Source of the DNA: Flavobacteriaceae bacterium UBA6231
GTDB lineage: Bacteria > Bacteroidota > Bacteroidia > Flavobacteriales > Flavobacteriaceae
NCBI GenBank assembly: GCA_002441545.1
Contig: DJWL01000130.1
Span: 1 to 12,449, forward strand
DNA length: 12,449 nucleotides
Direction of reading: 5' to 3'
The notes under the pieces were generated by a model. The model was not told where the DNA came from. It worked only from the letters and a program-made list of their open reading frames with translations, and searched no databases. The first letter of the stretch is position 1; every line of letters begins with the position of its first letter. The translations under genes and the position numbers were made by a program. Shown here piece after piece: positions 7,434 to 12,449 of this stretch.

Positions 7434-8474
7434 TTACGATTTATTTGCCAATTGGCCGCAAGCTGCATCAATATCTTTACCTCTACTTCTTCGAACGTTT
7501 ACTACAATTCTATTTTTTTCTAAATGATATATATATTGCTGTAATGCCTCACTTGAGGCTTGCCTAAACTCGCCATCATCAATGGGATTATATTCAATAA
7601 TATTAACTTTACAAGGAATATACTTGCAGAATTTCACAAACGCGTCAATATCCTTTTGACTATCGTTTATCCCTTTCCAAACCACATACTCATAACTTAC
7701 TTGTCGATTGGTCTTTGCATACCAATACTGTAAGGCTTCTTTTAAATCATCTAGTGGAAAAGTTTCATTAAATGGCATTATGCTTGTACGAACCTCATCA
7801 ATAGCTGAATGTAATGACACCGCTAAATTAAATTTAACTTCATCATCTGCCATTTTTTTTATCATTTTTGGCACTCCAGAAGTTGAAACTGTAATGCGTT
7901 TAGGTGACATTCCTAATCCTTCGGGCGATGTTATTTTATCAATGGCCTTTATTACGTTATTGTAATTCATAAGAGGTTCGCCCATTCCCATAAATACAAT
8001 ATTGCTTAAAGGTTTATTAAAGTATAATTTGCTTTCTTTATCAATAGCTACAACCTGATCATAAATCTCATCTGGATTTAAGTTTCGCATACGTTTTAAT
8101 CTTGCTGTTGCACAAAATCTACAATCTAAGCTACAACCTACTTGACTAGATACACATGCCGTAGTTCGAGTTGCTGTAGGAATTAAAACGGATTCAACAA
8201 TTAATCCATCATGAAGTTTTACAGCGTTTTTTATGGTACCATCACTACTTCGCTGCATGGTTGTTACTTCAATGTTATTAATAACAAAATGATTTTCTAA
8301 CATTTGCCTGGTGTCTTTTGAGATATTGGTCATATCATCAAAAGTATAGGCTGATTTTTGCCATAACCATTCATATACCTGATTGCCCCGAAAGGCTTTA
8401 TCACCCTGCTGTTCAAAGAAATTTCTAAGCTGTTCTTTTGTTAAAGCGCGTATGTCTTTTTTTGCTGTTGCCAT
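7434..8474 (-). CDS. rlmN: Dual-specificity 23S rRNA A2503 / tRNA A37 C2-methyltransferase
   Basis: A 346-residue radical SAM enzyme that methylates C2 of adenosine 2503 in 23S rRNA and of A37 in certain tRNAs, using two SAM molecules. The iron-sulfur CxxxCxxC motif is C114, C118, C121. The two further cysteines needed for the mechanism are present: C107 (seven residues before the cluster, matching E. coli Cys118) and C339 in DAACGQL (matching Cys355, the methyl-carrying one). E94 occupies the place of the E. coli catalytic Glu105. FMGMGEPLMN at 161-170 is the radical SAM GGE-like motif, and the N-terminal RNA-binding domain (about 1-90) is complete. Length is normal. The ATG at 8474 gives a typical start (ATAKKDIRALT). 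A terminator separates it from queA, so it probably has its own promoter. Confidence 0.96.
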   Translation of the reverse strand: MATAKKDIRALTKEQLRNFFEQQGDKAFRGNQVYEWLWQKSAYTFDDMTNISKDTRQMLENHFVINNIEVTTMQRSSDGTIKNAVKLHDGLIVESVLIPTATRTTACVSSQVGCSLDCRFCATARLKRMRNLNPDEIYDQVVAIDKESKLYFNKPLSNIVFMGMGEPLMNYNNVIKAIDKITSPEGLGMSPKRITVSTSGVPKMIKKMADDEVKFNLAVSLHSAIDEVRTSIMPFNETFPLDDLKEALQYWYAKTNRQVSYEYVVWKGINDSQKDIDAFVKFCKYIPCKVNIIEYNPIDDGEFRQASSEALQQYIYHLEKNRIVVNVRRSRGKDIDAACGQLANKS

Positions 8475-8482
8475 AAGTATTG

Positions 8483-8490
8483 CAAAAGTA
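8483..8490 (-). promoter_or_regulatory. Candidate -7 box for rlmN
   Basis: The - strand reads TACTTTTG, matching TAnnTTTG, 8 bases before the rlmN ATG. No clear -33 TTG is seen. A promoter here is needed if the queA terminator just upstream is efficient. Use of this box would give a nearly leaderless mRNA. Confidence 0.35.
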
Positions 8491-8526
8491 GTAAAACGGC
8501 AATCTAATTACGATTTTATAAAGCAT

Positions 8527-8558
8527 AAAAAAAGCCTTGTAAAAACAAGGCCTTTTTT
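8527..8558 (-). terminator. Intrinsic terminator after queA, bidirectional in form
   Basis: GCCTTGT (8534-8540) and ACAAGGC (8545-8551) form a 7-bp stem with an AAAA loop. In the - strand RNA the stem is followed by seven U (8533 down to 8527), the standard intrinsic form, three bases after the queA stop codon. The + strand also has a T-run (8553-8558), so the element could stop transcription both ways. Confidence 0.88.
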
Positions 8559-8561
8559 AAT

Positions 8562-9611
8562 TTACAAGATTAGCATGGCATCACCATAACTGTAAAACTT
8601 ATATTTTTCTTTGATAGCTTCAGCATATGCCTTTTTTATTAGATCATGTCCGGCAAAGGCAGATACCATCATTAAAAGTGTTGATTTTGGAGTGTGAAAA
8701 TTTGTAATCATACAATTTGCGATACTAAAATCATATGGCGGGAAAATGAATTTATTAGTCCATCCATCAATTTCATTCAGCATACCATTTGATGAAACCG
8801 AGCTTTCAATGGCTCTCATAACTGTTGTACCTACTGCACAAACACGTTTTTTATTTTTTATCCCTTTATTAACTACTTCAACAGCTTTTGAATTAACTTG
8901 TAATTCTTCACTATCCATTTTATGCTTTGAAAGGTCTTCTACTTCAACAGGATTAAAAGTTCCTAAACCTACATGCAATGTTACTTCTGCAAAGTTGACC
9001 CCTTTAATTTCTAAACGTTTTAATAAATGTTTTGAGAAATGCAAACCCGCTGTTGGTGCGGCTACTGCACCTTCATTTTTAGCGTAAATTGTTTGATAAC
9101 GCTCTTCATCTTCTGCCTCAACTTTTCTTTTAATATATTTTGGAAGTGGAGTTTCGCCTAATTCATTTAACTTTCTGCGAAATTCTTTGTAAGAACCATC
9201 AAAAAGAAAACGTAAAGTACGTCCTCTTGATGTGGTGTTATCAATAACTTCTGCTACCAATGTATCATCATCGCCAAAATACAACTTGTTTCCAATACGG
9301 ATTTTACGAGCTGGATCAACCAAAACATCCCACAAACGTTGTTCTTCATTTAATTCTCTTAATAAAAACACTTCAATTCTAGCCCCTGTTTTTTCTTTGT
9401 TGCCATATAATCTTGCAGGAAATACTTTGGTGTTATTAAGTATTAATACATCTTCTTCGTCGAAATAATTAATAATATCTTTAAATAATTTATGCTCAAT
9501 AGTTTGCTTCTTTCTATCGATGACCATTAAACGTGATTCATCTCTGTTTTCAGCTGGATATTCTGCTAATAAATCTTCAGGTAAATTGAAGCCAAAGTGT
9601 GATAATTTCAT
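8562..9611 (-). CDS. queA: S-adenosylmethionine:tRNA ribosyltransferase-isomerase
   Basis: A 349-residue cytoplasmic enzyme that moves the ribosyl part of SAM onto preQ1-modified tRNA to make epoxyqueuosine, the penultimate step of queuosine synthesis. Family blocks are all present: LAEYPAENRDESRLMV at 15-30, ILNNTKVFPARL at 57-68, GETPLPKYIKR at 152-162, YQTIYAKNEGAVAAPTAGLHF at 172-192, LHVGLGTFNPV at 212-222, NFHTPKSTL at 304-312 and FYSYGDAMLI at the C-terminus. Length and start (ATG 9611, MKLSHFGFNLP) are typical. It has a good promoter about 120 bases upstream and an intrinsic terminator 3 bases downstream, so it is probably a one-gene transcript. No other queuosine gene is in the window. 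Confidence 0.97.
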   Translation of the reverse strand: MKLSHFGFNLPEDLLAEYPAENRDESRLMVIDRKKQTIEHKLFKDIINYFDEEDVLILNNTKVFPARLYGNKEKTGARIEVFLLRELNEEQRLWDVLVDPARKIRIGNKLYFGDDDTLVAEVIDNTTSRGRTLRFLFDGSYKEFRRKLNELGETPLPKYIKRKVEAEDEERYQTIYAKNEGAVAAPTAGLHFSKHLLKRLEIKGVNFAEVTLHVGLGTFNPVEVEDLSKHKMDSEELQVNSKAVEVVNKGIKNKKRVCAVGTTVMRAIESSVSSNGMLNEIDGWTNKFIFPPYDFSIANCMITNFHTPKSTLLMMVSAFAGHDLIKKAYAEAIKEKYKFYSYGDAMLIL

Positions 9612-9791
9612 TTGTTCGTTTCTATTTTTTTAATTGATCAAATGCTGCATTCAATTGAATAAGCTAGATATTGAAAGTAGCTCTTATAGTATTGAATGGT
9701 TCATTTGCTTTAGTTTATATTTTTTTTGTAAGGCTGCAAATATACAATCTCAAGGTAGGCCTTGTCAAGTATTTAGATGATTATTATTGAG
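9612..9791 (-). other. queA upstream region with leader hairpin
   Basis: Of these 180 bases, about 119 would be the 5' leader if the promoter at 9737-9768 is used. The leader holds a perfect 12-bp palindrome ATTCAATTGAAT (9649-9660) and, overlapping it by two bases, a possible hairpin whose arms are 9659-9666 and 9678-9687 (8 bp with a 2-base bulge). ATTGAA occurs three times (9654, 9670, 9691). The sequence does not match a preQ1 riboswitch as far as can be judged by eye. Confidence 0.45.
9737..9768 (-). promoter_or_regulatory. queA promoter, Bacteroidota type
   Basis: The - strand has TTG (9768-9766, within TTGAC), a 21-base spacer, and a perfect -7 box TATATTTG (9744-9737), which meets the known TTG-N17-23-TAnnTTTG pattern. 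The predicted start of transcription is near 9730. The inverted repeat CAAGG-ccta-CCTTG (9751-9764) fills most of the spacer and could be a repressor site (inference). Confidence 0.6.
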
Positions 9792-11006
9792 TTATTTAAA
9801 ACCTAAGGTTTTTAGGTCATCCCAAAAAGTTGGAAATGATTTAGAAACAACCGACTCATTTTCAATAATAATCGATGTTTTTAAAGCTAATGGGGCAAAT
9901 GCCATCGCCATTCTGTGGTCATTATATGTGGCAACAGACACCATGCTATTGATAGATTTAGCTTCTGAAAGTTGTAAGGACTCATCAGTAATTTTAACAT
10001 GTCCGCCTAATTTTTCAATTTCAGTTTTTAAAGCCACTAACCTATCTGTCTCTTTTATTTTTAGTGTATGAAGCCCTTTTAAATAACATGATATACCTAA
10101 AGCAAAACAAGTTACTGCAATGGTTTGAGCAATATCGGGAGCATTTCTCAAGTCTAAAGCCAAAGGTTTAAGATGATTACTTTCTTTTTTTAATACTACC
10201 AAATTGTCTTTAAAAACTGTAGCAACGCCAAAGTGTTTATAAATATCAACCAATGCTGAATCTCCCTGTAAACTATGCTCTTTATAACTAGAAAGGGTTA
10301 TTTTAGTCCCTATTTCTGAAATGGCAACAATTGAATAAAAATAGGATGCTGACGACCAATCTGATTCTACTGTAAGTCTCTTTGGTTTTAGTTGATTCGT
10401 GTTTGGTTTTACTGTAATTATATTGTCAATAAAAGATGTTTCAATACCAACTTCAGTCAATAAACTTAAAGTCATTTTTATGTAAGGAATTGATGTGATG
10501 TCTCCTTCAAGCGTTAATTCCAAACCATTTTCAAGTTTTGAAGCTATTAGCAATAATGCAGAAATATATTGACTGCTTACATTGGCCTGAAGTACAACTT
10601 TATGCTTAGTAATTTTCTGTCCAGTTATTCTTAATGGCGGAAATCCATCATTTTCTAAATATTCAATTTGAGCACCAAGAGATTTTAAAGCTTCTACTAA
10701 AATTTTAATGGGTCGTTCTTTCATTCTATCAGAGCCCGTAAGTGTAATGGTTTTACCATCTTGAATCGCAAAAAAAGCTGTAAGAAACCGCATAGCAGTA
10801 CCCGCATGATGAATGTCGATAATACTTGATGTTGATTTTAAAGCATTTGCCATTAACTGACTATCATCAGAATTTGAAATATTTTCAATTTGCAACTCTG
10901 GATATAGTGCTTGCAACAATAATAACCTGTTAGACTCACTTTTTGAACCTGTTATTTCAATGGATGATTGCTTTTGTATGATTGATTTTTGGAGTGTAAT
11001 GCTCAT
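9792..11006 (-). CDS. aroA: 3-phosphoshikimate 1-carboxyvinyltransferase (EPSP synthase)
   Basis: A 404-residue enzyme that joins phosphoenolpyruvate to shikimate-3-phosphate, the sixth step to chorismate. Motifs in order: GSKSESNR at 20-27, HAGTAMRFL at 67-75, SDRMKERP at 92-99, SDWSSASYF near 215-223, PDIAQTIAV from 300, the KETDR block at 328-332 and NDHRMAM at 372-378. The catalytic Asp (D301), Glu (E329) and Arg/Lys residues are in place. The canonical NAGTAMRPL reads HAGTAMRFL here, a divergence seen also elsewhere in Bacteroidota as far as I recall. The ATG at 11006 (MSITLQKS) is chosen: an in-frame ATG at 11045 would lie upstream of a terminator hairpin and add 13 residues that do not look like the family. 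Length is a little shorter than the roughly 427 of E. coli. Confidence 0.94.
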   Translation of the reverse strand: MSITLQKSIIQKQSSIEITGSKSESNRLLLLQALYPELQIENISNSDDSQLMANALKSTSSIIDIHHAGTAMRFLTAFFAIQDGKTITLTGSDRMKERPIKILVEALKSLGAQIEYLENDGFPPLRITGQKITKHKVVLQANVSSQYISALLLIASKLENGLELTLEGDITSIPYIKMTLSLLTEVGIETSFIDNIITVKPNTNQLKPKRLTVESDWSSASYFYSIVAISEIGTKITLSSYKEHSLQGDSALVDIYKHFGVATVFKDNLVVLKKESNHLKPLALDLRNAPDIAQTIAVTCFALGISCYLKGLHTLKIKETDRLVALKTEIEKLGGHVKITDESLQLSEAKSINSMVSVATYNDHRMAMAFAPLALKTSIIIENESVVSKSFPTFWDDLKTLGFK

Positions 11007-11016
11007 ATAAACTATT

Positions 11017-11042
11017 AAAAAACGCTTCTTAAAAGAAGCGTT
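11017..11042 (-). terminator. Intrinsic terminator between the pyrophosphohydrolase gene and aroA
   Basis: AACGCTTCTT (11021-11030) and AAGAAGCGTT (11033-11042) are perfect inverted arms of 10 bp. In the - strand RNA this folds as an 8-bp or longer stem with a small loop, and six U follow from 11022 to 11017. It starts 16 bases after the pyrophosphohydrolase stop codon and ends 10 bases before the chosen aroA start. Confidence 0.85.
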
Positions 11043-11050
11043 CAAATATA
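11043..11050 (-). promoter_or_regulatory. Candidate aroA -7 box next to the terminator hairpin
   Basis: The - strand reads TATATTTG, a perfect TAnnTTTG. Transcription would start near 11036, inside the hairpin, so the new RNA would lack most of the first arm and could not form the terminator. No TTG -33 element is seen at the usual distance. Confidence 0.38.
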
Positions 11051-11058
11051 CTTATAAA

Positions 11059-11385
11059 TTATTTTAATTTTTTGTTATTATGATGCCTATCATGGTCCCG
11101 TTTGGTTTTTTTATCCATTCGCTTATCAAAAGCTTCTTGCAAATCAATTCCTGTTTGGTTTGCTAAACACAACACTACAAACAACACATCGGCTAGTTCT
11201 TCTCCAAGGTCTTTATCTTTATCACTTTCTTTTTCGCTTTGTTCTCCATAACGACGAGCAATAATACGAGCTACTTCGCCTACTTCTTCGGTTAGCTGTG
11301 CCATATTGGTAAGCTCATTAAAATAGCGAACGCCGTGGTTTTTAATCCAAGTATCAACTTCTTGTTGTGCATTTTGTATGTTCAT
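11059..11385 (-). CDS. MazG-like nucleotide pyrophosphohydrolase
   Basis: A 108-residue protein of the all-alpha NTP pyrophosphohydrolase superfamily, which hydrolyses (d)NTPs to the monophosphate and pyrophosphate, probably as house-cleaning; the actual substrate is unknown. The metal-binding residues are present: EEVGE at 33-37 (E33, E34, E37) and, one helix later, E63 and D66 in EELADV. The single short domain fits the MazG-like/dimeric type and not the two-domain E. coli MazG. The C-terminal tail is rich in His, Lys and Asp (about 90-108) and has no recognised role. The start ATG shares one base with the stop of the upstream gene (TAATG), so translation is probably coupled. A strong terminator follows. 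Confidence 0.87.
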   Translation of the reverse strand: MNIQNAQQEVDTWIKNHGVRYFNELTNMAQLTEEVGEVARIIARRYGEQSEKESDKDKDLGEELADVLFVVLCLANQTGIDLQEAFDKRMDKKTKRDHDRHHNNKKLK

Positions 11386-12449
11386 TATATTTTTGATAAT
11401 ACTATTTGTTCATTTTCTTTTTCTATCATCTGTTTAAAATACTCTTTTAAAACATCATAATACATAGGAGATATAATTGATTCATTAATTTCTGTATTCA
11501 CAACTAATTGAACTGATGCCCCAGAAATAGATATATTATATTTAAAAACCCCTAAATTATCTGGCAGCGCTAAAATAACTGGTTCTGGTGTTGATTCAAC
11601 TTTATATCCATCAGGCAATTTAATAATAAATCGATACATACTAGAAGATGGATATCCAAAATCTACAGGAAATTCTCTTTTTTCTAATTTAAAAGGATTT
11701 GATGATGTTCTTAAAAAAAACAAAGGTGAAAAATAAATTTTATCTCCTATGATATCTGCCTGACTTTCTTTAAAGAATTTATAGGACTCTACAATTGGTT
11801 TAGAAAGTTCTAATGCATTTGTTACATTGAAATCTGAAATTTCTAAGCCATTATATTTATTTTCAATTTTTTCTAAATAATCATCTTTATCAGCATCATT
11901 ATACTTTTCTCTATAAAGTAATGCATCGTGATTTGTTTTCATACTCCTAAAACCACCTTCAATATCGCCATTCTCTTTTAAATCAATCATCATAGAAATA
12001 GTATTTTTAGAATCTTCTTTAGGATATAAATCAATTAATTCTGAACCGCCCTGTTCTGAAATCACTCTACCTTGCCAATTTAAAGTTCTATAAGGCAATA
12101 TGTTAGGCAAACTATATTTATTTGTAGCGTCTAATAATATTGTTCCTTCAGGAAGATTCACATAAGAAATCACATAATTATATCCTTCTCTGGTGGGAAA
12201 TAACGGAATACCATTTTGTCTTGTACTAACCAAAACAGGATACGCTTTTAAACCTGCATAACGCAACATGGATGTTAGCATCAAATTAATTTCGGCTACA
12301 TTACCTACTTGTTCTTTATAAGCTTTTTTTACACCATCATTTGTATATTTACTGTAATAACCATTCCATTTAACTTTACTTTTTACAAATTCATATATTA
12401 AAGCAACTCGCTCTAAAGGGCTTGATATGTTTGAAATTAGCGGGTCAAT
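11385..12449 (-). CDS. DUF3857/transglutaminase-like/DUF3858 protein, C-terminal part, catalytic residues missing
   Basis: The frame stays open to the right edge, so the gene starts outside; 354 C-terminal residues are visible. It resembles the Bacteroidota proteins built as DUF3857, transglutaminase-like core, DUF3858, usually exported; the N-terminus is missing, so export cannot be judged. The core is recognisable (visible residues about 10-110), but where a catalytic Cys is expected (GxC in the helix before the LMLTSMLRYAG stretch) the sequence has GNVAEIN, with V51 in its place. Where HAW is expected it reads NYV (in GYNYVISY). The Asp of LLDATNKYS is kept. Hence it is probably not an active transglutaminase or protease, and may bind peptide or glycan (inference). 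The rest is beta-rich, DUF3858-like. Its stop overlaps the pyrophosphohydrolase start by one base. Confidence 0.83.
   Translation of the reverse strand: MDPLISNISSPLERVALIYEFVKSKVKWNGYYSKYTNDGVKKAYKEQVGNVAEINLMLTSMLRYAGLKAYPVLVSTRQNGIPLFPTREGYNYVISYVNLPEGTILLDATNKYSLPNILPYRTLNWQGRVISEQGGSELIDLYPKEDSKNTISMMIDLKENGDIEGGFRSMKTNHDALLYREKYNDADKDDYLEKIENKYNGLEISDFNVTNALELSKPIVESYKFFKESQADIIGDKIYFSPLFFLRTSSNPFKLEKREFPVDFGYPSSSMYRFIIKLPDGYKVESTPEPVILALPDNLGVFKYNISISGASVQLVVNTEINESIISPMYYDVLKEYFKQMIEKENEQIVLSKI

Noticed and set aside
8746..9468. Open frames of 113 and 78 codons on the + strand opposite queA (similarly 85 and 68 codons opposite or overlapping rlmN, and 94 codons opposite aroA)
   Set aside because: They are antisense shadows of well-supported genes and show no family motifs.
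9612..9736. preQ1 riboswitch upstream of queA
   Set aside because: An AAACTAA stretch is present, but the C-rich loop and the stem needed for the preQ1-I fold are not seen, and this riboswitch class normally precedes transport or earlier pathway genes.
11007..11045. N-terminal extension of aroA from an ATG at 11045 (or 12 extra codons' worth of frame)
   Set aside because: The extension would be encoded by the terminator hairpin itself, and MSITLQKS at 11006 fits the family start better.

Overview
The window is AT-rich DNA (roughly two thirds A+T) that reads as a chromosome segment of a member of the Bacteroidota, most likely a Flavobacteriaceae species. Three things point there: the protein sequences, the near absence of Shine-Dalgarno sequences, and repeated TAnnTTTG boxes (the Bacteroidota -7 promoter element) in front of genes. 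There are 11 protein genes (two cut by the window ends). No RNA gene, insertion sequence, CRISPR array or phage gene was seen.

Left part, + strand (1-2636): a tight three-gene operon encodes a circularly permuted ATP-grasp protein (5' end missing), an alpha-E protein (DUF403) and a transglutaminase-like protein with an intact Cys-His-Asp triad. This set is a known but biochemically obscure association, predicted to make or cut peptide/amide bonds. After a 326-bp gap holding a 20-bp tandem repeat and two promoter-like boxes comes a CHASE-type hybrid sensor histidine kinase (2963-5053). Its ligand and output partner are unknown.

Right part, - strand (5119-12449). In transcription order from the right edge: a DUF3857/transglutaminase-like protein (5' end missing, catalytic residues lost), a MazG-like nucleotide pyrophosphohydrolase, aroA (EPSP synthase, chorismate pathway), queA (queuosine), rlmN (23S rRNA/tRNA m2A), a trans-polyprenyl diphosphate synthase (probably the menaquinone side chain) and a GT10 fucosyltransferase. 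The block from the pyrophosphohydrolase to the prenyl synthase looks like a housekeeping neighbourhood. It is not one simple operon: intrinsic terminators lie after the pyrophosphohydrolase gene and after queA, and most genes have their own candidate -7 box. The GT10 gene stands alone, without other glycan genes.

No wholly new system is evident. The most interesting points are the ATP-grasp/alpha-E/transglutaminase operon with an extra polyglutamine tail, the repeat-plus-promoter in front of the sensor kinase, a possible aroA promoter buried in a terminator, and the degenerate transglutaminase fold at the right edge. Start codons were moved inward for four genes (745, 6168, 7363, 11006) where a downstream ATG fits the family better. 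All family names come from motif recognition by eye, not from database searches.
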